Shown here: positions 26,001-38,663 of the stretch, piece by piece
How the letters are laid out: every line of letters begins with the position of its first letter
Position numbering within the stretch: position 1 is the stretch's first letter
Origin: Tetrahymena thermophila SB210
Taxonomy: Eukaryota; Ciliophora; Oligohymenophorea; Hymenostomatida; Tetrahymenidae
Length of the DNA stretch: 64,000 nucleotides
Assembly (NCBI RefSeq): GCF_000189635.1
Contig: NW_002476370.1
Span: 682,001 to 746,000, forward strand
Direction: 5' to 3'
Made by a program: the position numbers and the translations under genes
Notes under the pieces: generated by a model
What the model was told of the DNA's origin: nothing
What the model saw: the letters and a program-made list of their open reading frames with translations, nothing else
Databases searched by the model: none

Positions 26001-29000
26001 CATAGTGCCTGTGTAAATAATCATTTTTTTAAATAAATCAAAACAGTATTTGCCAAGCTTGCCATTACTCCTGCTTAAATTGTAATGGATATTCACGTAT
26101 TTAGTGCACAGATTGTAGCAGTGATTCATTAAGAATATTTAATAGAATGTATTCCACTTGTGATTGCTAGCAAGGTTACTTTGAAATAAAAAATACTTAA
26201 AAATGTTAGAAATGTGATTAAAATTGTAAAACTTGTGAAATGAAAAGTGATAAATGTATATAATGCAATAATAACATGGTACTGAATAAGGAATCATACA
26301 AATGTGAGTGCTAATCTGGGTACTATTTAGATATTAAAGAGAATTCTTGTTATCCTTGCTCATACGCTTGTAAATAATGCTTAGGACCTTAAAATGGATA
26401 GTGTCTTACTTGTAAAGATAATTATTTAGGCTTATTATCAGGTATATTTAACAACTTATAGACATATTAATGTATTTGTGATCCTAATTGCCCATAAAAT
26501 ATGTAATTAACACCAATTTAAACAATAAATAATATACAATATTAAATTTGTGTATGTATGGAAGGTTTTTATGAAGATATTATTCTTTTAAAATGCTTAA
26601 AATGCCATTTTACTTGCTAGACATGTGTAGGACCATCTGCATAAGATTGTTTGAGCTGTAAAGATGAGGACTTAAATTTTAGGCAAGCTAAACCTGTTCT
26701 TGATTAAAATTTAGTTGAATGTTCTTGCAAAAAAGGTTATTTTGAAATATAAAATTAGTTAAAGTGTTAAAAATGCCATTCAAGCTGTGAAACTTGTTAA
26801 GGTTAATTTAATTATTGCATATCTTGCCCTGAGAATTCATTTATTTCTTAAAACGGAGTTTGCATTTGTAAATAAAATTTTATTTTTATGAGCACTTTGG
26901 GTATTTGCCAGTAATGCCACCATAGTTGTAATTAATGTGATGGATTATAATTAGATGATTGCTTATCATGCTCATCTCTTACTACGAGAGTATTTGTACC
27001 TAAAAACGCTAATATGAAAAATAGTTTAGGAACTTGTAAGTGCTAGTAAGGATATTATGATATTGGTGATTCAGAATGTCAAAAATGTCATTATAGTTGT
27101 GAGACTTGTATTGGTTAAGCTAATTTTTGTATGACTTGTCCTCCTTAGAAATTAAGCCATCGATTTTATTCATCTAACGGTAAGTGTGATTGTTTGCCAA
27201 AGTATTTTGAGGATGTAAACAATAATTGTGTGCCTTGTCCTTATGATTGCTATACTTGCAATCTTGAAAAAAAATGCTTAACTTGCGAAGAAAGTTAAAG
27301 ATAGCTAGATACCAAAACAAATAGGTGCACTTGTTATAAAGGAACATTTGAAGTTTAAGACAGAAGTTGCTAACCTTGCGATTTAAACTGTGAAAGCTGT
27401 AAAGACAATCCTAAAGTTTGTTCAACTTGTCATCCAAATTCCTACTTAAACTACTTCAGTAAATGTGTATGTAACGAAGGCTTTTATGAAGACCCTGAAT
27501 TTTATAAATAATATTCTATGATACCTAGAAAATAAATTTCTATTCTGAATAAAACTGATTTATGCAAAAAATGTTTTACTACTTGCAAAAGTTGTGATAA
27601 TAAACTTACCTGTTTGTCTTGTGATGTAATGAAATTTACAGTACTTAACCCTAAAACTAAAATATGTGAGTGTTTTTATGGTAGATAGCTAATTTTAAAA
27701 GAAGATGGGAGCTTTACATGTGAATTGTTAAATACTTATATAACTTAAAGCAAAGAATAATAAATTAGCACTATCCACGAATTAATAAGCAAAATAATGA
27801 ATTATATTTATATTATTTTTGGATTTCTTTCTTTTATGAGTATTTTCACAGGAAATTTAACCTTACCTAATATTATGCTTTAAAGAGTTTTTGATATTGA
27901 ACTATTATTATACTTAAATGTAATGCCTATAGATAATGTTAAGCAATTCTTATCTACAACAAATAAATCAATCTACATGTACATAGGCTATATCAATCCC
28001 TTTTAAAATATTTTATCAAGTGAAGATGATTATTATATAAGTAATAACTTAAAAGAGTACAAAATTTCTACAAATATTTACAAATAAGGAGGTGGTGCAA
28101 TCATTTTTGTTTTATCATTATACCTCATCCATATTATTTTAAGAAAAACCGTTTTCCATAATAGATATACTCTTATTGATTAATATTATAAAGCTATTCA
28201 TTCAAGAATTTTATTAGCTAGGCTTTATAATCTCTACTATATAAATGTATTTTATTCTCTTGAAGGGATTTTATCCTATTTATTACTATTCTATTCATTC
28301 CTCGGAGCTACAGATAGCCGACTTTTTTTTAAAGTACCATCAATATTTATTATTTGCTTTTTTACTATTAATTATGCTTACAAAATAAAATTTTGCTAAA
28401 ATCTTTTGTAAGATCCATATGAAGTAATTTTTAACAGCAAGAAATTAAAAATATTTTCATTTTAAGTATACTTTGCGAGGTAATTAACAAGTTTGATACT
28501 TTTTTATTTATATTTTTCTTAATAAGACTAATGGTAAATAGTATGGATATTGGTTTATAAGATACTAATTTGCATACCAATATTAGCAATCAAATACAAA
28601 AATAAAAGTATCTTGAAGATAAATATTTTTGTTTAAGAATTAATATATGCATCTATATTAATATTTTATCTACTGCTAAGTGTATAAACAAAAAGAAATA
28701 TATTAAATGAAAACGATAGACAATAGATGTTAAAACTGTGCTTAGTTTTCAAGATTATGATAGTTTCTTTAGTTTTATTAAGCACAATTTTTCTATTTGT
28801 ATATGTTATTTACTAACTAGTTAGACTGTTTATATAAAAATATGATTATAAATCTAATATTTTTATCATTCAACAAAAATTATACAGTTAGAACATCGTG
28901 TTATCTGATAGATAATTTAGATAAAACTAAGAAAATTATATTTTTAAAATTTAAATTTAACCTAAAAATGAAAATAGTAAGAGTGAATTATCCGCAAATT

Positions 29001-29032
29001 TATAAAATAAATTAGAAATAACTAGCTATTGA
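23082..29032 (+). CDS. Cysteine-rich repeat multi-pass membrane protein, tandem copy A
   Basis: ATG at 23082 begins a signal peptide (MVFDLIIIFTLVITQMMA). A 59-base intron, 23186-23244 (GT...AG), restores the frame, which then runs to TGA at 29030; about 1,963 residues. Residues from about 23285 to 27690 form a long array of furin/GF-receptor-like cysteine units (CHYSC.TC, C.C..GYYDD). From 27790 to 28840 there are several membrane segments with the GGGAI motif and HNRYTLIDQYY, related to the gene at 13628, then a short polar tail. It is probably an extracellular cysteine-rich receptor or adhesin anchored by a multi-pass domain. It lacks 588- and 75-base stretches present in copy B, both in whole codons. 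The near-identical copy starts 1.2 kb downstream. Confidence 0.93.
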
Positions 29033-29510
29033 AAAGTTAAAAAAATTCATAGTAAAAATTAAATTTAATAAATAATATTTAAGAAAATTGATTATGTTGT
29101 ATAAAAATTACACTTCATTTAAAATACATAAATCTTCTAAAAATAAATTTTTAAGTTAATAATATTTATATAGAATAAATTTTTAAAAATATATTTTATA
29201 ATAAATTATAAGATTAAAAACTCACTAATTAAAAACATTAGACATTTAATTTTTAATAATTTTATAATTGCTAATTTTGAGTTTTAATTTATATTATTAA
29301 TAAGTAAAATTTAATATCTTAATAAAAAAATTATTTTTAAACATGTATTTTAATGAAAATTATTTTATAAATATAGTAAATAAAAACAATTATAACAATT
29401 TGCTATTTTAAAAATACTTTATAACTGGTATGGTAATGAGTGAACTTTTAAAAATGAAAAAGAGTCAATAAAATAATTTAGTGGGTTTGTGTTCTGTAAA
29501 TCTATATATG
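29033..29510. other. Spacer after tandem copy A
   Basis: AT-rich. Only the first about 30 bases after the stop align with sequence after copy B; the rest is unique within the window and shows no gene. Confidence 0.6.
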
Positions 29511-29514
29511 ATCA

Positions 29515-29625
29515 TTTATTTTTAAAAGCTTAAAGATTACCCATTATAAAACATCATAAAATAACTAATTAATACATAAATTAAAGCAATTCTGGAATGT
29601 TTTTTATCATAAATAGAAAGCAAAA
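29515..29625 (-). pseudogene. Relic of the 5' end of the EamA transporter gene
   Basis: The + strand here (for example AAAAGCTTAAAGATT and GCAATTCTGGAATG) matches 21195-21303, which is the N-terminal coding part of the transporter at 20382-21326. Small insertions and deletions break the frame, and the rest of the gene is absent. It is best explained as the end of the duplicated block, which cut into the transporter, and not as a functional gene. Confidence 0.85.
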
Positions 29626-30234
29626 AAAAATATTGTACTTTATAGTATGATTGAAATAGAATTAATTAAATAAATGTGAAAAAATAATCTTAATTTATAT
29701 TATTTTATCTTACAAAAAAATTTTCAAAGTTATTTTGATTTTATAGAAGAAGAGGAATTATGATTCATTCTCTTAAAGTTTCTTTATTTTTAATTAATAT
29801 CTATAATTCAAAGTATAATAGAAAAAATACTTAATTTTCTTAGTTGTCAATTTTAAAAAATAAACAAGAAAATTTTAAATAAATTAATTAATTTTATGAG
29901 TTAAACTTATTCTAATCATATAACAAAATTAAAAGTAAGTTTATTACTTTTTATTTTTTTACTTTCATTAAAATAGATTTTACATATTTATATTTCACCA
30001 AAGTCATTTATTTATAAACTAAACTTTTTCTCCTAATTGAATACTATATAATTGAAAGATATTATTGTATCAGTTTAGATATCCGAATAATTTGATTAAA
30101 TATGTTACTTTTATCTTATAGCTTATCAAAATTTTACATTTGCAGTATATTTATTGCTGATCTTTAAATTATTAGAAACAATCCAAAAAAAAAAAAATCA
30201 AAAGTTAAATAAATTAACACATTTAATTTCCTAA
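29626..30234. other. Upstream region of tandem copy B gene
   Basis: Diverged counterpart of the copy A upstream region. The T-rich tract, the poly-A near 30186 and the bases just before ATG (TTTCCTAAATGG against TTTGCTAAATGG) are conserved, which suggests that the core promoter was duplicated too. Confidence 0.65.
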
Positions 30235-33200
30235 ATGGTATTTGATTTAATTATCATTTTTATTTTAGTAATAACTCAAACTTTGGCAAACAAATAATCT
30301 TAATACTAAATTAATAGTAGTGAAATATAATTTTTAAGATTAGAGTATTCAGTTTATTTATATTTTAATCATTTAAAAATATTTTATTTTTTCAAAAGCT
30401 TAGGTAAAAGGTATGATGTATCATTTAGGTAATTATAATAAAATTGTAATAATGGCGAATATTTTGATGGTAAAGTTTGTTAAAAATGTCATCCTACATG
30501 CTTAAGTTGCAATGGAACAAACTTTAATTAGTGTCTGGATTGCGATATTTCAAAATTTAGGAAAATTTCTGGATCTTAATAATGTAATTGTATTGAGGGA
30601 TATTATGATAATATGAATAATTGCACCAAATGTGATTAATCTTGTCTAAGTTGCAGCGGAAGTAGTGATAAAGAATGTTTGACTTGCGATTTGAGTAAAT
30701 TTAGATACTTAAAAGATGGCTAATGTGTGTGCTAAGATACGTATTATGACAAAGGAGATAAAAATATTTGCGAAAAGTGCTAAAATCCATGCAAAAATTG
30801 TATTTTATAAGGATTAAATATTTTGTGCTTAAGCTGCTTAGATAATTTGAAAATTTTGCAATTAGGAAAATGCAATTGCTAAGATAGATTCTACGAAGAT
30901 AATTAAACAAATTGTTAGAAATGTATTAATAATTGCTTAATTTGTTAAGATAGTACTACTTGTAACAAATGTGATTAAAATAGACAATTTTAATATAATA
31001 AGTGTTAGTGCTTAACTGGATTTTATGATGATGGATCAAATTGTTAAAAATGCGATTCTACATGTTAAGAATGTTCAGGACCTTCATCATCCTAATGTAC
31101 TTCATGTGATTCTTCTAAATTCAGGATACTTACTGGTGGTTAATGTTAATGTATGCCATAATATTTAGAAGACTCTCAAAAAAATTGTATCTGCAAAATT
31201 CCATTTTGTCTCAAATGCTAAAACAATAATAATATTTGTGATCTTTGTGAAGATAATAGAATTTACAGTCCAAAAAATAATAGCTGCATTTGTAAAGAGG
31301 GATATTTTGAAAAGGATAAGACATGCTAAATTTGTCATAAATCTTGCAAAACTTGTTCTGGAGGAACAGAACTAGAATGTGATTCATGTGCTTCTTTACG
31401 TTAATAAGTATCTCCTAAAAAATAATGCTTATGCTAGGATGGTTATTATGAAGATACAAATTTTAATTGTTAAAAATGCCACTATTCCTGTTAAAAATGT
31501 ATAAATGATAACAATTCAAACTCATGTACATCATGTTCATTCAGCTCAAATAGGATTTAATAATCACTTCCTGATTAAAAAATATTTAGTTGTGTTTGCT
31601 AAAATAAATTTTTTGAAATTCCAAATAATTAAAATTGCGGATAGTGTAATCCTTAGTGTAATCAATGCTCTGGAGATTAGAATCATTGTATTTAATGCGA
31701 TGAAATTACAAGAACTTTAAAAAATAATTAATGCGTATGCAAAGTAGGATATTTTTATATCAACTCAAATGATGTTTCTTGTTTGTAATGCTATAATAAA
31801 TGTGAAACTTGCAAAAGTGGATAAAAAGAAAATAATATTTGCTTAACTTGCAGACCAACAGACAATAGAATACTTTAAAATAACTCATGTTAATGTAAAT
31901 AAGGTTATTTTGAATCTTTTTCATCATCCAGCACAATATGTGACTAATGTTAGCCAAAGTGCTTATCATGTTCAAATAAAACAACTTGTGATAGCTGTGA
32001 TCAAAGCTTATAACTCATACTAAACTCATCAAATCAGTGCGTATGTAAAGATGGATACTATGAAGATAATGGTTTATGTAAGTTATGTCATTATTCTTGT
32101 GAGAAATGTAATGGACCTGGATCAAACAACTGTACTTCTTGTATTTAATCTAAAAATAGGATATTCAAATAAAATTAATGCATTTGCTTAGATTCTTATT
32201 ATGATGATGGTTCAAATTAGTTATGTTAAAAATGCCATTATTCTTGCTACACTTGTAATAATAATCAACCTGATTCTTGCAAAAATTGTGGAAACTCTTT
32301 AAAAAATTATAGGATATAATAACAATAAATTAATTTACCATCTTAATCTTAATTTAAATGTATTTGTTAGGATTAATACTATGATGATGGTAATAATAAT
32401 ATTTGTGATAAATGTCATTATTCCTGCAAAACTTGTTCATAATAAAACATTTGCACCAATTGTGATCAGTCTTCTTTTAGGTAATTGTAATAGGTAGAAG
32501 CTAATAAAATTTACTGCTTGTGCTAAATTGGATATTTTGAAGATTCAAATAAAATTTGTTAATAATGCTCTTAAAACTGTAAGTCTTGTGAAAAATAAAA
32601 AGATTAATGCACAGATTGCAGATAAGATATGAACAGAGTTTTAAATAATAAAACAAAGAAATGCGATTGCAAGGATGGAATGTATGAAGATAAATCTGGA
32701 ATATGTTAAATCTGTCATTTTTCTTGTGATACTTGTGAAGGAGGTGGGTCAGTTAATGACTGTAAAACTTGTAACTACTAAAATAACAGAGTAGTGTAAT
32801 AAAAGGATTCAAAAATCACTTGTTAATGCATGTAAACATTTTATGAATCTAACAAGGCTCTTTGTGATAAATGCCATTATTCATGCTTAACCTGTTCTAA
32901 AAATAGTAATGAAAATTCTTGTGATTCTTGTGATTCCTCTTTATTTAGAGTACTAAATAGTGGAAAATGCATTTGTAAATCAGGTTATGTAGAAGTTAAT
33001 CATATATGTGTTCCTTGCCACAAATCTTGTCAAGAATGTATTGGAATAACAAACAAAGATTGTACTAAATGTAATATAGATGATTAAAGAGTGTAATCAG
33101 TAAAAGATTAAACCTCATTTTAATGCTTTTGTAAATCCTCTTACTATGAAGATTCTAACTTGGTTTGTTAAAAATGCCATTTTTCATGTTAAGAATGTAT

Positions 33201-36200
33201 CGGTCCTAAAGCTGAAGACTGTACTTAGTGTTCAAGATAAAATTTTAGAATTCCTAGTGAACTTTCATTAAAAAATTTTCTTTGCGTTTGTTAAGAAAAA
33301 TTTTATAGTGATAATATTAATTCACTTTGTTTACCATGCCATTATTCATGCAAAAACTGTGAGGGTGGTAATAATAAATAAAACTGTACTGAATGCAATT
33401 AATCTTTTGGAAGAATTAAGCTTTTACAGTAAGGCTAAAATTAAGGTCAATGCATTTGTAAAGAAGCATTTTTCGAGAATGGTAGTAATGAATTATGTAC
33501 TGCTTGCGATATTACATGTAAAAACTGCTTTAATAGCTCCAATTAAGGCTGCAATTAATGCTATGATGAAAGAAATTTTATGTTAACTTAATAGAAACAG
33601 TGTATTTGCAAACCATAACACTTTTATAATTAAATATAAAATGCATGCTTAAAATGCCATGAATTTTGCTAAAGCTGTAAAGGGTTGGGTAAAGAAGATT
33701 GCTTGTCTTGCTTTCCATATTAGAATAGAGAATTAATTGGTACGTAGTGCCTGTGTAAATAATCATTTTTTTAAATAAATCAAAACAGTATTTGCCAAGC
33801 TTGCCATTATTCCTGCTTAAATTGTAATGGATATTCACGTTTTTAGTGCACAGATTGTAGCAGTGATTCATTAAGAATATTTAATAGAATTTATTCCACT
33901 TGTGATTGCTAGCAAGGTTACTTTGAAATAAAAAATACTTAAAAATGTTAGAAATGTGATTAAAATTGTAAAACTTGTGAAATGAAAAGTGATAAATGTA
34001 TATAATGCAATAATAACATGGTACTGAATAAGGAATCATACAAATGTGAGTGCTAATCTGGGTACTATTTAGATATTAAAACTAATTATTGTTATCCTTG
34101 CTCATACGCTTGTAAATAATGCTTAGGACCTTAAAATGGATAGTGTCTTACTTGTAAAGATAATTATTTAGGTGTTTTATCAGGTATATTTAACAACTAA
34201 TAGACATATTAATGTAATTGTGATCCTAATTTAAATTGCTTAGGTTGTCATCCTTCTTGCGAATACTAATAGTGTGATCCTAATAATCAAAATATTTGTT
34301 TATCTTGCCCATAAAATATGTAATTAACACCTATTTAAACAACAAATAATATGAAATATTAAATTTGTGTATGTATGGAAGGTTTTTATGAAGATATTAT
34401 TCTTTTAAAATGCTTAAAATGCCATTTTACTTGCTAGACATGTGTAGGACCATCTGCATAAGATTGTTTGAGCTGTAAAGATGAGGACTTAAATTTTAGG
34501 CAAGCTAAACCTGTTCTTAATTAAATTCCTCATTTAGTTGAATGTTCTTGCAAAAAAGGTTATTTTGAAATATAAAATTAGTTAAAGTGTTAAAAATGCC
34601 ATTCAAGCTGTGAAACTTGTTAAGGTTAATTTAATTATTGCATATCTTGCCCTGAGAATTCATTTATTTCTTAAAACGGAGTTTGCATTTGTAAATAAAA
34701 TTTTATTTTTATGAGCACTTTGGGTATTTGCCAGTAATGCCATTATAGCTGTAATTAATGTGATGGATTATAATTAGATGATTGCTTATCATGCTCATCT
34801 CTTACTACGAGAGTATTTGTACCTAAAAACGCTAATATGAAAAATAGTTTAGGAACTTGTAAGTGCTAGTAAGGATATTATGATATTGGTGATTCAGAAT
34901 GTCAAAAATGTCATTATAGTTGTGAGACTTGTATTGGTTAAGCTAATTTTTGTATAACTTGTCCTCCTTAGAAATTAAGCCATCGATTTTATTCATCTAA
35001 CGGTAAGTGTGATTGTTTGCCAAAGTATTTTGAGGATGTAAACAATAATTGTGTGCCTTGTCCTTATGATTGCTATACTTGCAATCTTGAAAAAAAATGC
35101 TTAACTTGCGAAGAAAGTTAAAGATAGCTAGATACCAAAACAAATAGGTGCACTTGTTATAAAGGAACATTTGAAGTTTAAGACAGAAGTTGCTAACCTT
35201 GTGATTTAAACTGTGAAAGCTGTAAAGACAATCCTAAAGTTTGTTCAACTTGTCATCCAAATTCCGACTTAAACTACTTCAGTAAATGTGTATGTAACGA
35301 AGGCTTTTATGAAGACCCTGAATTTTATAAATAATATTCTATGATACCTAGAAAATAAATTTCTATTCTGAATAAAACTGATTTATGCAAAAAATGTTTT
35401 ACTACTTGCAAAAGTTGTGATAATAAACTTACCTGTTTGTCTTGTGATGTAATGAAATTTACAGTACTTAACCCTAAAACTAAAATATGTGAGTGTTTTT
35501 ATGGTAGATAACTAATTTTAAATGAGGATGGAAGCTTTACATGTGAATTATTAGATAGCTATATAACTTAAAGCACAGAATAATAAATTAGCACTATCCA
35601 CTAATTAATAAGCAAAATGATGAATTTTATTTATCCTATTTTTGGATTTCTTTCTTTTATGAGTATTTTCACAGGAAATTTAACCTTACCTAATATTATG
35701 CTTTAAAGAGTTTTTGATATTGAACTATTATTATACTTAAATGTAATGCCTATAGATAACGTTAAGCAATTCTTATCTATAACAAATAAATCAATCTACA
35801 TGTACATAGGCTATATCAACCCCTTTTAAAATATTTTATCAAGCGAGGATGATTATTATGTAAGTAATAATTTAAAAGAGTACAAAATTTCTACAAATAT
35901 TTACAAATAAGGAGGTGGTGTAATAATAATAGTATTATCACTGTACCTCATCCATTTTATTTTAAGAAAAACTGTTTTTCATAATAGATATACTCTTATT
36001 GATTAATATTATAAAGCTATTCATTCAAGAATTTTATTAGCTAGGCTCTATAATCTCTACTATATAAATGTATTTTATTCTCTTGAAGGGATTTTATCCT
36101 ATTTATTACTATTCTATTCATTCCTTGGAGCTACAGATAGCCGACTTTTTTTTAAAGTACCATCAATATTTATGATTTGCTTTTTTACTATTAATTATGC

Positions 36201-36891
36201 TTACAAAATAAAATTTTGCTAAAACCTTTTGTAAGATCCATATGAAGTAATTTTTAACTGTAAGAAATTAAAAATATTTTCATTTAAAATATACTTTGCT
36301 AGATAATTAGCAACTTTGATACTTTTTTATTTATACTTTTCTTAATAAGACTAATGGTAAATAGTATGGATATTGGTTTATAAGATACTAATTTGCATAC
36401 CAATATTAGCAATCAAATACAAAAATAAAACTATCATGAAGATAAACATTCTGGTTTAAGAAGCAATCTATATATCTATATTAATATTTAGTCTGCTACT
36501 AAGTGTTTAGACAAAAAGAAATATATTAGATAAAAATGATAGCGAAAATATGCTAAAGCAGTGCTTAATTTTTAAAGTATTAATAGTATCTTTGGTTTTA
36601 TTAAGCTTGGTTTTTCTATTTGCATATATCATTTTTTCATTTATTAGATTTATTATCTAAAAATATGATTATAAATCTAATATTTTAATTATTTAATAAA
36701 AATTATACCGTTAGACCATCAATATATCTGAGAGAGAGTTTAGATAAAAGTAAGAAAATTAAATATTAAAAGTTTAACTTTAGCCTAAAAATGAATTTAA
36801 GATGAGTAAAATATCTAAAAATTTATAAAATAAATTAGAAGTATTTAGCTATTTAAAAGTTAAAATAAATTCATAGTCGAAATTAGATTGA
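30235..36891 (+). CDS. Cysteine-rich repeat multi-pass membrane protein, tandem copy B
   Basis: ATG at 30235, TGA at 36889. Domains are as in copy A: signal peptide, cysteine-unit array (about 30440-35540), then the multi-pass region with GGGVI (35620-36660). Unspliced, the frame gives about 2,218 residues. The region equal to copy A's intron (30339-30398) has AT where copy A has the GT donor, but is now 60 bases long and free of TGA, so it can be read through in frame. A nearby GT at 30345 would also splice in frame (54 bases). It carries two in-frame extra stretches (31125-31712, several cysteine units; and about 34231-34305), and its stop lies 12 codons further than copy A's because that TGA reads TTA here. 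It appears intact. Function as for copy A. Confidence 0.9.
31125..31712 (+). repeat. 588-base block of extra cysteine units present only in copy B
   Basis: The block is exactly 196 codons, and the sequences flanking it in copy B join at 23970/23971 in copy A. The edges share similar repeat sequence, as expected for loss by recombination between neighbouring cysteine units in copy A, or gain in copy B. Confidence 0.88.
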
Positions 36892-38663
36892 ATAACTTAT
36901 GTAAAATCTTAATTTTAAACATAATTTATGTTAATTTATATGGAGTTTCAATTAAATGTTATTTTATAATAAATTCATTCTAACCTTAATTTATGATATT
37001 TTTATTAACTATTTTAGCTAAATGTAATATCAATTTCATTTAAAAAATAATTAAAAAAAAATTTTATTAAATATTTTTCAATTAAAAAATAAAATGGTAT
37101 TTAAAATTCATCTATTAGACTAATTTTATAAAATAAAATAAATTTGTCTATTTTTATTATTAAAATAATTAAAATTTTATAAAATATTTATTAATGATAT
37201 ATATTACTAATTAATAATTCATATTCAGTCTAAAGACTTTACTAAAAACATAAAATTTATAAATTAATCATTTTCAAAATATTTATTGTTTGTTAGTAGG
37301 AATTTTAAGCTTATTTAACTATTTAAGGTTTGCTTTTTATAAGAAGAATAAATTATTTAATTAGATAATAATTAATATAATATATTATTTATTATAGTTA
37401 CATCATAACTCCCTTTTAGAATTTTTACTTTCGAGCTTGAGATTTTTTAATTACATTTGACAAATAAAAATAATTTAATGCTTAATAGACTGGCTAGAAA
37501 TAGAAATTTAGAACATTCATTAGCTTAATTTAATTATAAAAAAAGCATAAAAGCATAATAGTAGTTTATAGAATTAAAATTATATTAAAATTTTCATGAC
37601 TCATAAATAATTGAAATAAGAAATTGATTAAATTATTAAATATAAAAATATTTAAGATTGTTAAAGCAAATATGCTTATATTTACTATGTAAATTGATTA
37701 CAAAATTATAAAAAATACTCTTGAATCAATTTTAATTTTTAAAAATTAAAACAATTTTTGGATTAATTTTGATAAAAATATATATTATTTTCTTTCCTTT
37801 GTAAGAAAACGAATTTTAGTAACAAAAATTTGATTTTTTTATTCTATCTTTAAGCATTGCATAAAGGAAAATATTATCCTATAGAATACAATTTATGTAA
37901 ATCAATACAGTAAAAAAAATTGAATGAGTAGAAATAGATTTTGTAATTTGTGGGTTTTGCTTACCTTAAACAAGATCATTTTACAAAAAGAAAATATATT
38001 TATAGAATAAATGAAAAAAGTGAGGTGGGGATACGCAAAAATAGGATAATTCAAATTAGTTGAGCCTCTTTAACTTAAGAATATAATAATTTGTTATAGG
38101 TGTCTCAGTTAAAAAAAAAGTGTTAAATTTCTTCTAATAGAATTATTTACTTAAAATAGTATGTAGTTTAAAAATTAAAAATTTTGTAAGAATTTTATGA
38201 TGTCATTAAAAACACTAGTAATCAGATAACAAATATTAACAAAAAATAAAGAAAAATATTAATAAATGTTCAAATTGCTTAGATGTATATAAAACCTCTT
38301 TATTTTTGTATGATAAGCTCATCAAAATAAATAAGCTTTTTAAAACAGTGGCAGCTGCTCACATTTCACATTTCTTTATTTTTTATAAGGACCGAAACTT
38401 TTAATTAAATGATTAGAAGGCAAGTAAGTGAATCAGTTTGTTAGTTAGCAAATAATAATAAATTACTTTATTTTATATAGCTATGTTATTGATTAATCAA
38501 AACAATAAGATTATTAAAATCAATATAAAGCAAAGAAGATTAGATAAAATACATAAGAAATCAGCCAAAAAATAAATAAACTATCAAAAACATTATAAAG
38601 CAAGCATAAATATTAGAAAATTGCTCATATAAACTGTTTATACCATAAAAAAAACAAATAAAA
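36892..38663. other. Long intergenic region
   Basis: Mostly extremely AT-rich with no supportable gene. A less AT-rich patch at about 38340-38440 (GTGGCAGCTGCTCACATTTC and following) may be promoter or 5' untranslated sequence of the gene at 38664. Confidence 0.55.

Larger units (their letters stand above)
21190..29065 (+). repeat. Tandem segmental duplication, copy A
   Basis: This block (5' end of the transporter gene, its upstream region and a full cysteine-rich gene) is repeated in the same orientation at about 29510-36890. The coding core of the two copies is nearly identical over long runs; the spacers are clearly diverged. Boundaries are read by eye and are approximate. Confidence 0.88.
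29510..36890 (+). repeat. Tandem segmental duplication, copy B
   Basis: Direct repeat of 21190-29065. It starts inside a relic of the transporter's first codons and ends just at the stop of the cysteine-rich gene. About 1.1 kb of the copy A spacer has no counterpart here, while 588 and 75 coding bases are present here and absent from copy A. Confidence 0.88.
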
